Source: Thermoplasmata archaeon
GTDB lineage: Archaea > Thermoplasmatota > Thermoplasmata > RBG-16-68-12 > SOIM01
Length of the DNA: 64,000 bases
Direction of reading: 5' to 3'
Assembly (NCBI GenBank): GCA_023140195.1
Contig: JAGLME010000015.1
Location: 124,001 to 188,000, forward strand
Positions 43,089-51,960 of the stretch are shown here, one piece after another. Below the pieces are notes generated by a model. It was not told where the DNA came from, did no database searches, and saw nothing but the letters and a program-made list of their open reading frames with translations. A program made the translations under genes and the position numbers. Every line of letters starts with the position of its first letter. The first letter of the stretch is position 1.

Positions 43089-43159
43089 GAAGGAAAGAGA
43101 ATGCTTTCAGTTGAAAAACCTTTCCAACGTGTTCTCACGCACAGAATCATCGCGACCCG

Positions 43160-43185
43160 AACAGTTTGAAATACCTCAAACTGTT
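43160..43185. promoter_or_regulatory. Inverted repeat over amidohydrolase promoter
   Basis: A perfect 10-bp inverted repeat AACAGTTTGA-AATACC-TCAAACTGTT overlaps the only TATA-like sequence (tttgaaatac, 43165-43174) ahead of the amidohydrolase gene. Bound protein here would block TBP, so this is a good candidate repressor operator. Confidence 0.6.
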
Positions 43186-43198
43186 TCCGATGAAGGAC

Positions 43199-44488
43199 AT
43201 GTCCATTCTGCTCAGAGATGGAATCATCGCAACCCAGAACCAGAGCCGGGAGATAGTGGAGGGGGACCTCTACATCGAGGATGGAAGGATAAACGAGATT
43301 GGTCGCTCCAATAATGAGGCAGATCACGTTATCGACTGCTCTGGCAAGGTGGTCATACCAGGGCTGATCAACACACACAACCATGTCGCCAACACGCTGT
43401 TGCGCGGATTCGCAGACGACGTCCACCTTCACGAGATGCTCGAGAAGACCTTCGAGTTCGACGCCAAGGCCACACGAAGGGATGTCCAGGTAGGGGCCCT
43501 TCTCGGATGCCTGGAAATGATCAAGTCCGGGACTACTACCTTCGTGGACCTCTTCTACTGGGAGGACGAGGTGGCCAGGGCGGTCAGAGAAGCTGGAATG
43601 CGGGCCCACCTGGGATGGGCAGTGTTGGACGAAGAGATCTCGACACAGAGAGGAACGCCCCTGGACAACTGCTCTGCCTTCATTTCAAAGCACAGGGACG
43701 AGGACCTCATCACACCGCTCGTATCTCTAATGGGCGTGTACGTCTGCTCTGAAGAGACCTTTTTGGCGGGGCAGCAACTGGCGGAGAAGGAGGACGTGAT
43801 GCTCCATACGCATCTCTCCGAGACCAGGAAGGAGGTGTACGATCATCAGAAGAAGACCGGCCAACGTCCTATCGAATGGCTGAGCAAGATAGGATTTCTC
43901 ACCGACAGACTCCTCGCCGCCCACATCGGCTGGGTCACTATAGGTGAGGTGAGGGTGCTGGCGGAGAAGGATGTGAAAGTCTCCCACTGCCCTGTATCCA
44001 ACATGAAGCTTGCCACAGGCGGGGTCGCACCGCTACCCGAGATGTTCGAGAATGGAGTCACGGTGTCTCTGGGAACCGACAGTCCGGTGTCCAACAACAG
44101 CCTGGACATGTTCGAGACCATGAAGTTCTGCGCCCTTCTTCACAAAGCGGACCGGTGGGATGCTAGGGTGTTCGATGCCCAGAAGGTATTTGACCTCGCC
44201 ACCATTGACGGTGCTCGAGCCGTTGGTATGGAGGATAAGATAGGTTCCATCGAGATTGGGAAGAGAGCCGACATAGCAGTCCTGGATTTCGCGTCACCAA
44301 AGACCACACCCTACGACAAAGCCCGGATCGTTTCCCACCTGGTCTACTCCTGCAACGGAGCAAACGTAACCACTACGATCGTTGACGGGAATATGGTTGT
44401 GGACCAAAGGAAGGCCACGGGTCTGAAAGAAGATGTAATATATGACAGGGCGAATGAGATCGCCGTAGAGCTGTTCGAGGAGGAATAG
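43199..44488 (+). CDS. Amidohydrolase: SAH/MTA-type deaminase family
   Basis: The 429-residue protein has the TRZ/ATZ family metal sites: PGLINTHNHVANTLLRG, HTHLSETRKEV, AAHIGWV, and LGTDSPVSNNSLDMF, with the catalytic glutamate in HLSE. Relatives deaminate 5'-methylthioadenosine, S-adenosylhomocysteine or 5'-deoxyadenosine. Deaminating 5'-deoxyadenosine would suit the radical SAM enzymes here (inference). ATG 43199 fits the promoter; ATG 43190 is an alternative. The stop abuts the RNase HII start. Confidence 0.85.
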   Translation: MSILLRDGIIATQNQSREIVEGDLYIEDGRINEIGRSNNEADHVIDCSGKVVIPGLINTHNHVANTLLRGFADDVHLHEMLEKTFEFDAKATRRDVQVGALLGCLEMIKSGTTTFVDLFYWEDEVARAVREAGMRAHLGWAVLDEEISTQRGTPLDNCSAFISKHRDEDLITPLVSLMGVYVCSEETFLAGQQLAEKEDVMLHTHLSETRKEVYDHQKKTGQRPIEWLSKIGFLTDRLLAAHIGWVTIGEVRVLAEKDVKVSHCPVSNMKLATGGVAPLPEMFENGVTVSLGTDSPVSNNSLDMFETMKFCALLHKADRWDARVFDAQKVFDLATIDGARAVGMEDKIGSIEIGKRADIAVLDFASPKTTPYDKARIVSHLVYSCNGANVTTTIVDGNMVVDQRKATGLKEDVIYDRANEIAVELFEEE

Positions 44489-45139
44489 ATGAAAGGCAGG
44501 ATCTGTGGCGTGGACGAAGCCGGGCGCGGGCCTGTCATGGGGCCCATGGTCGTGTCGGGCGTGACCCTGGATAACGAGGATCAACTCGTCGACATGGGTG
44601 TCAGGGACTCTAAGAGATTGACTCCAGCCAGGAGGGAGGAGCTCGCAGTTCAGATCAGATCGATAGCCGATGTTGAAAGCGTGTCGGTCCCTGCCGAGGA
44701 GATCGACAATCTCCGTGAGGAAATGACCATGAACGAACTCGAAGTGTATCTGTTCACCTCCGTCGTGGACAAACTGAGGCCGTCGGTTGCTTACGTCGAT
44801 TCCGCCGATGTTGACGCCGGAAGGTTCGGCAATGACATCAAACGCGGCCTCGGGTTCGACATTGAGATAATATCCAAACACAAGGCGGACGACCTCTATC
44901 CTATCGTTGGTGCTGCCTCGATAATCGCGAAGACGATCAGGGATGATGAAATCAAGAAGATAGGAGCAGAGATTGGACAGCAGATCGGGAGCGGATATCC
45001 ATCTGACCCAATCACCGTGGAGTTCTTGGAAAAGTGGATAAGGGAGAAACACGATTCACCACCGCACACGAGGAGATCCTGGGAGACGATAAAGAGAATG
45101 ATGCGCCTGAATAACGTGAAGAAACTGGACGAGTTCTAG
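44489..45139 (+). CDS. rnhB: Ribonuclease HII
   Basis: The 216-residue protein begins ICGVDEAGRGPVMGPMVV with the first two catalytic acids, then RDSKRLTPARREEL, YVDSADVDAGRF, SKHKADDLYPIVGAASIIAK and GSGYPSDP. It cleaves RNA in RNA-DNA hybrids at ribonucleotides left in DNA. Length is usual for the archaeal form. The gene starts directly after the amidohydrolase stop, with CGAGGAGG upstream, so it is probably co-transcribed. Confidence 0.95.
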   Translation: MKGRICGVDEAGRGPVMGPMVVSGVTLDNEDQLVDMGVRDSKRLTPARREELAVQIRSIADVESVSVPAEEIDNLREEMTMNELEVYLFTSVVDKLRPSVAYVDSADVDAGRFGNDIKRGLGFDIEIISKHKADDLYPIVGAASIIAKTIRDDEIKKIGAEIGQQIGSGYPSDPITVEFLEKWIREKHDSPPHTRRSWETIKRMMRLNNVKKLDEF

Positions 45140-45153
45140 AGGTAGGGGAGGAT

Positions 45154-45483
45154 ATGGAAGAAACGCTTTTGAAGGTCATCAACAAGTTCAATGACCGGGC
45201 CGAAAAGGATGAGAAGCTCCAGAAGGAACTCGAGGGTGTGAGCCGGAAGATCCAGATGGAATTCACAGATGGAAAGAACTACCACTTTCTGCTGGAGGAC
45301 ACCAAGATCTCCGACTTCGGAGAAGGTGACATCGCCTCTCCCGACATCACAATAATTTCGGACACCGAGACCATTCAGATGCTGTTCAACAAGGAGATGG
45401 GCCCCATGAAGGCCCTTGCCACCAAGCGACTGAAGCTGAAAGGTTCGTTGCAGGATATGCTGAAGATTAGAAAGCTCTTCTAG
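45154..45483 (+). CDS. SCP-2 sterol-transfer domain protein
   Basis: The 109-residue protein has an SCP2 fold: KIQMEFTDGKNYHFLLEDTK, SPDITIISDTETIQMLFNKEMGPMKALATKRLKLKGSLQDML. Such domains bind lipids or fatty acyl-CoA in a hydrophobic tunnel. It is consistent with the acyl-CoA metabolism elsewhere in the window. GGTAGGGGAGG precedes the ATG. Probably the last gene of the amidohydrolase-rnhB unit. Confidence 0.85.
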   Translation: MEETLLKVINKFNDRAEKDEKLQKELEGVSRKIQMEFTDGKNYHFLLEDTKISDFGEGDIASPDITIISDTETIQMLFNKEMGPMKALATKRLKLKGSLQDMLKIRKLF

Positions 45484-45528
45484 TTCACCTCCTTTCCAAA
45501 ATCCACCCTATCATCTTTGAACGATATG

Positions 45529-45536
45529 TTTATATC
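45529..45536 (+). promoter_or_regulatory. TATA box of tRNA-Met gene
   Basis: TTTATATC is centred about 36 nt before the mature tRNA 5' end, predicting a short leader removed by RNase P. Confidence 0.6.
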
Positions 45537-45568
45537 AAATTCCAATGTTCAACTCTCACACATTTGGC

Positions 45569-45679
45569 AGCGGGGTGGGGTAGCTAGGAAACCTTGCTCG
45601 GTCGATAACGGTCGACTTGGCTTCAAATCCCATCGGGCTCATAACCCGAAGATCCCTGGTTCAAATCCAGGCCCCGCTA
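45569..45679 (+). tRNA. tRNA-Met (CAT) with 37-nt insertion
   Basis: The acceptor stem AGCGGGG (45569-45575) pairs with CCCCGCT (45672-45678), discriminator A 45679. D arm: GGGT/ACCT. T arm: CCTGG-TTCAAAT-CCAGG. The anticodon hairpin TCGGG-CTCATAA-CCCGA (45633-45649) has anticodon CAT at 45640-45642 and no insertion at the usual 37/38 site. The gene is 37 nt too long because of extra sequence between the D arm and anticodon stem (about 45595-45632). That sequence contains GTCGA/TCGAC that could form a hairpin. An intron removed at around position 26 is the simplest explanation. The tRNA lacks an initiator-type A1:U72; elongator identity is likely. Confidence 0.85.
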
Positions 45680-45841
45680 TCTCCCATTTCCAGACACTCT
45701 TTTCCCGAGTCCAGTTCGCTGACCTGCTGATATGAATGACGATTCAGAACCGAGGATGTCCCGGGAAAAATGCATGATTCGAAATTGCCGAAGAATATAA
45801 TAAAGATAGATTAATATAAATGTCCATATCCAAGAAATACT

Positions 45842-45849
45842 TTTATATA
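45842..45849 (+). promoter_or_regulatory. TATA box of ftsZ
   Basis: TTTATATA predicts transcription from about 45872, leaving a leader of about 25-30 nt. The A/T-rich 45795-45850 stretch upstream holds no gene I can support. Confidence 0.65.
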
Positions 45850-45896
45850 TCCAAAGTCCCATTCAGTTGCACCCGAGACGGGATGAACAGGATGGG

Positions 45897-47036
45897 ATGA
45901 CCATGAAGTCAATTATAAACGAAGCTCTTGCTCGACATGAGGAAGAGAAAAAACAGCAGGAAGTTATAGAAACACATGAGGTACAGCCACCCTCAGAGAG
46001 TTTTGGGGACGACAAGGAACTTGAGGACGTAGTCAAGTCGTTGAACGTCAGCATCAAGATTCTGGGTGCCGGCGGAGGCGGGTCAAACACCGTCAATAGG
46101 ATGACTACAGCAGGTATAGTAGGGGCTCAACTCTGTGCTCTCAACACAGACGCGAAGCACTTGTTGGCTATCCACTCGCCCAAGAAGATACTGATCGGAA
46201 AGAGGGCGACGAAAGGACTGGGTGCAGGTGCCCTACCCGAGGTTGGTGAGCAGGCAGCTCATGAGAACGAGGAAGAAATCCGCAACTTCATCAAAGGTGC
46301 GCATGTAGTCTTTGTCACAGCTGGTATGGGCGGTGGGACTGGTACTGGTGCGGCCCAATATATCTCGCGAATGGCAAAGGAAGAAGGTGCCCTTACCATG
46401 GGCATTGTCACCATGCCTTTCAAGGCAGAGGGGCGCATCAGGATGGAGAATGCAGAGGCCGGCCTCGAGAAGATGAGAAGGTTCTGCGACACAACCATCG
46501 TGATCTACAACGACAAACTGCTTGAGCTAGTGCCAAGGCTCCCCATAGACGCTGCGTTCAAGGTCGCAGACGAGGTCTTGATGCAGTGCATTAAGGGGAT
46601 GACCGAGATAATCACCAAGCCCGGATTGGTCAACCTGGACTACAGCGATCTCATGACCATCATGAAAGGTGGCGGGGTCGCCATGATCGGAATGGGTGAG
46701 AGCGATGAGGCGAGGGACAGAGTGGACTTCGCCCTGAACGAAGCGCTCGAATCTCCCTTGTTGGGCGAGGTGGACATGAGCCATGCAAGGGGTGCACTCG
46801 TGAGGATCGTGGGTGGTCCGGATATGACCGTGTCAGAGGCAGAGAGGGCAGCCAGTTTGGTCAGCGAGAAGGTGAATCCTTCAGCGAGGATCATCTGGGG
46901 TTGCTCGGTTGACCCGGAACTCGAGAGAACAGTAAGGGTTCTGCTGGTCGTTACAGGGGTCAAGGCCAAGTCTTTGCTGGGGAAAGATGGCAGCGTGATC
47001 ACGGCACCGACTGAGGATGTGGACGTAGTACACTAA
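45897..47036 (+). CDS. ftsZ: Cell division protein FtsZ
   Basis: The protein has about 379 residues. The GTP-binding tubulin signature reads [21 protein letters not shown] (about 145). N-terminal [20 protein letters not shown] and the synergy loop [16 protein letters not shown] are present. An N-terminal extension of about 48 residues is acidic and helical ([13 protein letters not shown]). It forms the division ring at mid-cell. Start ATG 45897 or 45903; both follow the purine-rich ACAGGATGGG, and the TTG at 45867 lies upstream of predicted transcription. The C-terminal tail is short (ends EDVDVVH). Confidence 0.95.
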   Translation: MTMKSIINEALARHEEEKKQQEVIETHEVQPPSESFGDDKELEDVVKSLNVSIKILGAGGGGSNTVNRMTTAGIVGAQLCALNTDAKHLLAIHSPKKILIGKRATKGLGAGALPEVGEQAAHENEEEIRNFIKGAHVVFVTAGMGGGTGTGAAQYISRMAKEEGALTMGIVTMPFKAEGRIRMENAEAGLEKMRRFCDTTIVIYNDKLLELVPRLPIDAAFKVADEVLMQCIKGMTEIITKPGLVNLDYSDLMTIMKGGGVAMIGMGESDEARDRVDFALNEALESPLLGEVDMSHARGALVRIVGGPDMTVSEAERAASLVSEKVNPSARIIWGCSVDPELERTVRVLLVVTGVKAKSLLGKDGSVITAPTEDVDVVH

Positions 47037-47079
47037 ACCCTCACAAATCTTTTTTACATTGAGGGACGATTAGCCTTCC

Positions 47080-47409
47080 GTGGTAGTGAAAGATAGAGTC
47101 GGAAGAAGCAGGTACATAGCTTTCGAGGTCACTTCTGAAGGTCCAGTGGGAACCGGAGATCTGATAGCCACCCTCAAGAAGGCTGCCTACAAGTATGAGG
47201 ACGGCGAGATGATCCGGCCTTGGCTGATAATGTTCGAGAAGGGCAAGGGAATCGTCAGGTGTTCCCACACTTCCAAGGATGAGTGCATCAACCTGCTTCA
47301 AGCCATCAAGGGTGTGGGAGGGAAATCGGTCAAGATAAAGACCCTTGGAACCTCCGGCACTGTTCGCGGAGCTCGAAGGAAGTATCTGGAGGGCAGAGAG
47401 GGTCAGTAA
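47080..47409 (+). CDS. rnp2: RNase P protein component 2 (Pop5 family)
   Basis: The 109-residue protein has RSRYIAFEVTSEGP, a long helix DLIATLKKAAYKYEDGEM and GIVRCSHTSKDECINLLQAIK, matching archaeal Pop5/Rnp2, which with Rpp30 supports the catalytic domain of RNase P RNA. The start is GTG 47080; TTTTTACA (47050-47057) is centred 26 nt before it, so the transcript is leaderless. It heads the exosome/proteasome array, as in other archaea. Confidence 0.92.
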   Translation: MVVKDRVGRSRYIAFEVTSEGPVGTGDLIATLKKAAYKYEDGEMIRPWLIMFEKGKGIVRCSHTSKDECINLLQAIKGVGGKSVKIKTLGTSGTVRGARRKYLEGREGQ

Positions 47410-47458
47410 ACAAAGGTTTATATCACGACCCATTATTATCTTGGAAAAAGGTGAGTAA

Positions 47459-48175
47459 TTGCAACCAGGTCAAATGGCTTATGATAGGGCAATAACGGTG
47501 TTCTCGCCCGACGGCAGACTGTTCCAGGTGGAGTACGCAAGGGTCGCCGTTACAAGGGGCACCACAACTGCAGGTATCAAGTTCGCTAAGGGAATCGTCC
47601 TCATGGCCGATAAGAACATCGCGAGCAGGCTGATGGAACCTGATTCCATTGAGAAGATCTTCAAGATCGATGAGCACGTCGGATGTGCCACATCCGGGCT
47701 TGTCGCCGATGCGAGGGCGCTTGTCGACTATGCCAGGATAGCCTCTCAGATCAACAAGGTCACCTACGGCGAGAAGATTTCGGTGAACCTGCTAGTGAAG
47801 AAGATCTGTGATTTCAAGCAGAACTACACCCAGTACGGCGGCGTCAGGCCTTTCGGTACTGCCCTTCTGGTGGGTGGATGGGATGAGTCAGGTTCAGGGC
47901 TCTTCGAGACCGACCCAAGCGGTGCGTTGGTTTCCTACAAGGCCGGGAGCATCGGGGCTGGAAGGAACACTGTCCTTGAGATGTTCGAAGAACAGTACAG
48001 GGAGGACCTTACATTCGATGAATCTGTCATGATGGGTCTATCGGGACTCCAGGAGTCCAAGGAAGAGAAGCTGGACCCCGAGATGATCGAGATCGGATAC
48101 GTCAAGGAGGGCGAGACATTCGCCATGATGGATAAGAGAGAGATAATGAAGTTCCTGGACAAGCTCGAAACATGA
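47459..48175 (+). CDS. psmA: Proteasome alpha subunit
   Basis: The 238-residue protein has the alpha-type N-terminus MAYDRAITVFSPDGRLFQVEYARVAV, which forms the 20S gate, then GVVLMADKNIASRL-like and KISVNLLVKKICDFKQNYTQYGGVRPFG. It builds the outer rings of the archaeal proteasome. TTG 47459 has AAAGGTGAG upstream; ATG 47474 is in the conserved segment. No beta subunit is in the window. Confidence 0.95.
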   Translation: MQPGQMAYDRAITVFSPDGRLFQVEYARVAVTRGTTTAGIKFAKGIVLMADKNIASRLMEPDSIEKIFKIDEHVGCATSGLVADARALVDYARIASQINKVTYGEKISVNLLVKKICDFKQNYTQYGGVRPFGTALLVGGWDESGSGLFETDPSGALVSYKAGSIGAGRNTVLEMFEEQYREDLTFDESVMMGLSGLQESKEEKLDPEMIEIGYVKEGETFAMMDKREIMKFLDKLET

Positions 48176-48187
48176 TAGTTGAGATTC

Positions 48188-48913
48188 ATGGTTAAAGAAC
48201 TCAGAAAGGACCGTGGATTGGGGATTTTTGAGGGCAAGGTCATCGCAAGGTTGGAGAAGGAAGGAGAGTCTTTTGAGGTGGTCGTTGATCCAGACGTGGT
48301 CCAGGCCATAAGGGACGGCGAGGAGGCCGATCTGGAGAAAGGGATGACCATTGATACCATTTTTAGGGATGCCAAGAAAGGAACTAGATCCTCCGAGGAG
48401 AAAATGGAGGCGATCTTCGGGACCACCGACCCGCTGGAAGTCGCAAGAATTGTCATAGAAAAGGGCGATATCCAGGTCACGACAGACCAGCGAAGGAAGA
48501 TGCTGGAGGCCAAGAAGAAGGCCATTATCAGTACCATCGCAAGGAACGCCATCAACCCGCAGACGGGCACTCCTCACCCTCCACAGAGGATCGAGAACGC
48601 CATGGCCGAGGCCAAGGTTCACGTTGACCCCTTCAAATCCGTCGATGAGCAGGTTCTGGACGTGTTATCTGCACTGCAACCCCTGCTCCCGATCAGGTTC
48701 GAGAAGGTCCGGATCGCTGTAAAGTTGTCAGCAGAGGATTCCGCCAAGTGTTATGGCGACATCAAGGACTCGGGGAAGATCATAAGAGAGGAGTGGCAAC
48801 CGGACGGTTTCTGGATAGGGGTGGTCGAGATGCCAGCAGGCCTCCAGAACGACTTTTTCGACAAGCTGAACCAGAAGACAAAGGGCATGGTGGAAACCAA
48901 AATAGTTAAATGA
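48188..48913 (+). CDS. Ribosome maturation protein SBDS homologue
   Basis: The 241-residue protein has the SBDS N-domain [70 protein letters not shown] and the C-terminal ferredoxin-like part [15 protein letters not shown]. It promotes release of aIF6 from the large subunit with EF-2. ATG 48188 is preferred; a TTG at 48179 is possible. It follows psmA by 12 nt. Confidence 0.95.
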   Translation: MVKELRKDRGLGIFEGKVIARLEKEGESFEVVVDPDVVQAIRDGEEADLEKGMTIDTIFRDAKKGTRSSEEKMEAIFGTTDPLEVARIVIEKGDIQVTTDQRRKMLEAKKKAIISTIARNAINPQTGTPHPPQRIENAMAEAKVHVDPFKSVDEQVLDVLSALQPLLPIRFEKVRIAVKLSAEDSAKCYGDIKDSGKIIREEWQPDGFWIGVVEMPAGLQNDFFDKLNQKTKGMVETKIVK

Positions 48914-48950
48914 TAGGTCTGCTTTGTTGCGTGTTGCGCGAGAGAATTCA

Positions 48951-49640
48951 ATGGTGGAGAAAAGTGCTGGACGCGAACTTGTAGTTCCTGGTGATCTTCT
49001 TGGTACTGCCGATCTGAAGCCCGGAATGGGTACTTTTGCCGAGGACGGCAAGGTCTATGCAGCGTTGCTTGGAATAAAGAACGAGAGATCAGGCTACATC
49101 AACATAGTCCCCTTGAGCGGGAGGTACATCCCCCGGCCAGGCGACTCAGTGATAGGGATGGTGACCGATCGCGGTCCGTCCCACTGGCTTCTCGAGATCA
49201 ACTCGCCTTATCCGGCCCCGTTGCATGTCAACGAGGTCCCGTGGCGGGTGGATTACGGGGACACGGCTAGATATTTGGATATCGGGGACATCCTCCTCTT
49301 GAAGGTCCTGCTCGTGGACGAGACCAAGAGGGTGGTCCTGACCATGAAGGAGCACGGTCTGAGGAAGTTGACCGGCGGTCAGATAGTGGAGATATCACAT
49401 TCCAAGGTGCCTAGGGTGATTGGCAGAAAGGGCAGCATGATTTCCCTCATAAAGGAGTTCACCAGGTGCAGGTTGTTCGTGGGTCAGAACGGGAGAATAT
49501 GGATAGATGGAGATATTGATGACGTTCACAATACGATCAGTGTTATCAAGAGGATTGAGGAAGAAGCACAAGTGATTGGTTTGACAGAGTCTGTTAAGTC
49601 CATGTTGGAAGAGATGTACGGACCTTCACCAGTTGAATAA
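48951..49640 (+). CDS. rrp4: Exosome RNA-binding subunit Rrp4
   Basis: The 229-residue protein has an N-terminal domain ([12 protein letters not shown]), S1 domain (about 60-140: [31 protein letters not shown]) and KH domain with [22 protein letters not shown]. It caps the Rrp41/42 ring and feeds RNA. ATG 48951 is chosen; an in-frame TTG at 48924 is not family-like. It lies 37 nt after SBDS. Confidence 0.95.
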   Translation: MVEKSAGRELVVPGDLLGTADLKPGMGTFAEDGKVYAALLGIKNERSGYINIVPLSGRYIPRPGDSVIGMVTDRGPSHWLLEINSPYPAPLHVNEVPWRVDYGDTARYLDIGDILLLKVLLVDETKRVVLTMKEHGLRKLTGGQIVEISHSKVPRVIGRKGSMISLIKEFTRCRLFVGQNGRIWIDGDIDDVHNTISVIKRIEEEAQVIGLTESVKSMLEEMYGPSPVE

Positions 49641-49662
49641 GTTCGTTTTGGAAGGAATTTGT

Positions 49663-50514
49663 ATGGAACCAGAAGTAAGATTGTTAGATGAGAACAAAAG
49701 AAGATTAGATGGAAGAGCTGTTGATGAGTTGCGTCCTATCAAGATAGAGGCCGGTGTGTTGAACCGTGCCGATGGTAGTGCGTATCTTGAGTGGGGCGGT
49801 AACAAGGTTCTTGCTGCCGTTTACGGACCCAGGGAAGCACATCCTAGGCATAGGCAGGACCCTGCCAGAGCTTTGGTGCAATGCAGGTATAACATGGCGG
49901 CTTTTTCGGTGAGCGATAGAAAGAGACCGGGACCGGACAGGAGGTCGGTGGAGATCTCCAAGGTCGTATCTGAAGCACTCGGACACGTTGTCTTCAAGGA
50001 GCAGTTCCCAAGGACATCCGTGGACGTTTTCATAGAGGTACTTCAGGCCGAGGCAGGCACGAGATGCGCCGGACTGACGGCCGCAGCAGTGGCAATGGCA
50101 GACGCGGGAATTCCCATGAGGGATCTTGTGGTCTCGTGCGCCGCCGGAAAGGCCGATGGCACTCTACTTCTCGATCTGGGAAAGGAAGAGGACAATCTGG
50201 GCGAGGCGGATCTGCCGGTGGCGATAGTCCCCAGGACCGGAGAGATAGTTCTACTGCAGATGGACGGTCATTTGACCCCAGAAGAGCTCGAAACGTCTTT
50301 GAAGAGCGCGATTGACGCCTGTCACAAGATCTACGAGATCCAGAAGGACGCTCTGAGAAGGAGATATGCCGTAACCACCGAACACGGGGGCGCACCCCCA
50401 CCACCCAAGGAACCCGAGACTGAAGCGGACACACCCCCAACAACCGAGGAGCCCAAGCCCGAAGAGGTTGAGGCCCCTGAACCAGTGGTCCCTGAGACCC
50501 AGGAGGGTGAATAA
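49663..50514 (+). CDS. rrp41: Exosome catalytic subunit Rrp41 with long acidic tail
   Basis: The 283-residue RNase PH protein has [26 protein letters not shown], the phosphate-binding [15 protein letters not shown] and the catalytic [18 protein letters not shown]. It degrades RNA 3'-5' with phosphate in the hexameric ring. The last 40-45 residues are a Pro/Glu tail ([30 protein letters not shown]) beyond the usual end of the fold. GGAAGG lies about nine nt before the ATG; TTG 49633 is less likely. The stop overlaps the rrp42 start (TAATG). Confidence 0.95.
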   Translation: MEPEVRLLDENKRRLDGRAVDELRPIKIEAGVLNRADGSAYLEWGGNKVLAAVYGPREAHPRHRQDPARALVQCRYNMAAFSVSDRKRPGPDRRSVEISKVVSEALGHVVFKEQFPRTSVDVFIEVLQAEAGTRCAGLTAAAVAMADAGIPMRDLVVSCAAGKADGTLLLDLGKEEDNLGEADLPVAIVPRTGEIVLLQMDGHLTPEELETSLKSAIDACHKIYEIQKDALRRRYAVTTEHGGAPPPPKEPETEADTPPTTEEPKPEEVEAPEPVVPETQEGE

Positions 50515-51287
50515 TGGCAGTGAAGGTCGTTTCAGAACTGACCCGGAACCACATTCACAGGCTGGCCGCTGATGGTAAGAGAGTCGACGGAAGGGGTCCG
50601 GACGAGTACAGGCCTTTGAAGATCGAGAAAGGCTTCGTCGGCAGCGCAGAGGGTTCGGCCAGGGTTCATCTCGGCAAGACCGAGGTCCTCGTCGGTATCA
50701 AGATGGACTTCGGTGAGCCATACGCGGATTCGCCCAACAAGGGCGTTCTGATAACTGCCGCTGAACTCATACCCATGGCAAGCCCCGACTTCGAAGCGGG
50801 ACCTCCCAGGGAGAAAGCCATCGAGCTGGCCCGTGTGGTCGACCGAGGTATCCGACAGACCAAGACGGTCGATCTGGAAAAACTCTGCATCGAACCGGGA
50901 GAGAAGGTGTGGTTACTGTTCATGGACATGCACATACTTGATTATGACGGGAACCTCTTTGATGCGTGTTCGTACGGTGTCCTCGGCGGTCTGTCCAACA
51001 CAATCGTTCCGGCATCCAGACTGGAGGCGGAGGATTATCCACTTGAGATACAGCATCAGCCACTCTCCGTCACCGCTGCCAAGATCGGAAATGCGATATT
51101 CCTCGACCCATCCTTGCAGGAGGAGCAGGTCGCTGACGCACGCCTGACCGTGGCCACGGATGAGAACGGGGACGTAAGGGCCATGCAGAAAGGCTTAAAC
51201 GGAAGTTTCACGTTTGACGAGATCAAAGAAATCGTCGACCGTGCCAGAAAGGCCGGTGGCGAGCTCAGGAAGCAGATAGTGGGATAG
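50514..51287 (+). CDS. rrp42: Exosome subunit Rrp42
   Basis: The 257-residue RNase PH fold begins NHIHRLAADGKRVDGRGPDEYRP and includes GSARVHLGKTEVLVGIKMDFGEPY, the GNLFDACSYGVLGGLSNT segment and FLDPSLQEEQVADARLTVA. It is catalytically silent but needed for the Rrp41 active site. ATG 50514 overlaps rrp41; GGAGG occurs in the overlap region (CAGGAGGG). Confidence 0.95.
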   Translation: MAVKVVSELTRNHIHRLAADGKRVDGRGPDEYRPLKIEKGFVGSAEGSARVHLGKTEVLVGIKMDFGEPYADSPNKGVLITAAELIPMASPDFEAGPPREKAIELARVVDRGIRQTKTVDLEKLCIEPGEKVWLLFMDMHILDYDGNLFDACSYGVLGGLSNTIVPASRLEAEDYPLEIQHQPLSVTAAKIGNAIFLDPSLQEEQVADARLTVATDENGDVRAMQKGLNGSFTFDEIKEIVDRARKAGGELRKQIVG

Positions 51288-51289
51288 AA

Positions 51290-51589
51290 ATGGCGAAGCG
51301 GACCAAAAAGGTCGGAGCTGCTGGTAAATACGGCGCCAGATACGGCGTTCGAGTCCGGAAGAGGTTGAAGAAGATCGAATCGGACAAGTCCAAGCGTTAC
51401 CCATGCCCCAGGTGCAATCATGAGTCGGTCAAGAGACGCGGCACTGGGATATGGAAATGCGGAAGGTGCAAACTGGTGTTCGCCGGCGGTGCATTCAGGC
51501 CATTCGTCTCCCCAAGCTTCCGAAGAGAGGCAGTTACCAGTCCTCAGTTGGTGGAAGAGGAACCCGAGGAGGAAAGCGAGAATGTATAA
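51290..51589 (+). CDS. rpl37ae: Large-subunit ribosomal protein eL43 (L37Ae)
   Basis: The 99-residue protein has a basic N-terminus AKRTKKVGAAGKYGARYGVRVRKR and a zinc ribbon CPRCNHESVKRRGTGIWKCGRC. It binds 23S rRNA. Three nt follow the rrp42 stop. The acidic C-terminus LVEEEPEEESENV is a little longer than usual; its stop overlaps rpoP. Confidence 0.95.
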   Translation: MAKRTKKVGAAGKYGARYGVRVRKRLKKIESDKSKRYPCPRCNHESVKRRGTGIWKCGRCKLVFAGGAFRPFVSPSFRREAVTSPQLVEEEPEEESENV

Positions 51590-51716
51590 GTGTGCCAGGT
51601 GCCAAGAACCCATCCTCACCAGCCTGAACACGGTTGGGATCCAGTGCAAGAAATGCGGCTCCAAGGTCTTCTACAAGGAAAGGCCGAACGTAAAGAAGAT
51701 CGTGAGAGCACGATAG
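51582..51716 (+). CDS. rpoP: RNA polymerase subunit P (Rpo12)
   Basis: The 44-residue protein MYKCARCQEPI...IQCKKCGSKVFYKERPN has the four-cysteine zinc ribbon (CX2C...CX2C) of archaeal Rpo12, between the large and small polymerase assembly subunits. ATG 51582 overlaps eL43 by 8 nt, preceded by GAGGAGGAAAG. Length is typical. Confidence 0.95.
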   Translation: MYKCARCQEPILTSLNTVGIQCKKCGSKVFYKERPNVKKIVRAR

Positions 51717-51717
51717 G

Positions 51718-51960
51718 ATGAGGAGAGCCGAGATCGTCCTGAGCGGCGATGAAGCGAACCTTGTCGAGCGTGTACTGGCTCCTGAGTCTGGCAGGGAACT
51801 CCCGAGGACAAAGGCGTCGGTGGTGAGGGAGGGCGACAAGACTCTCCTGAAGATAGAGGCCGAGGACACGATCGCACTCAGGGCAGCATTGAACTCCTTC
51901 GTTCGATGGGGAGCCCTTGCATCTGACATCGGTGAAGAGGTGAAGTCTAATGAGCGGTGA
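51718..51960 (+). CDS. pcc1: KEOPS complex subunit Pcc1
   Basis: The 80-residue protein has the Pcc1 fold: RRAEIVLSGDEANLVERVLAPES, RTKASVVREGDKTLLKIEAEDTIALRAALNSF. It is the dimerising subunit of KEOPS, which makes the t6A modification at tRNA position 37. ATG immediately follows the rpoP stop by one nt. It overlaps the prefoldin gene by 11 nt. Confidence 0.9.
   Translation: MRRAEIVLSGDEANLVERVLAPESGRELPRTKASVVREGDKTLLKIEAEDTIALRAALNSFVRWGALASDIGEEVKSNER

Noticed and set aside
45735-45803. Short plus-strand frame MNDDSEPR... between tRNA-Met and ftsZ
   Set aside because: 22 codons, no promoter or ribosome site in place, no protein-like pattern.
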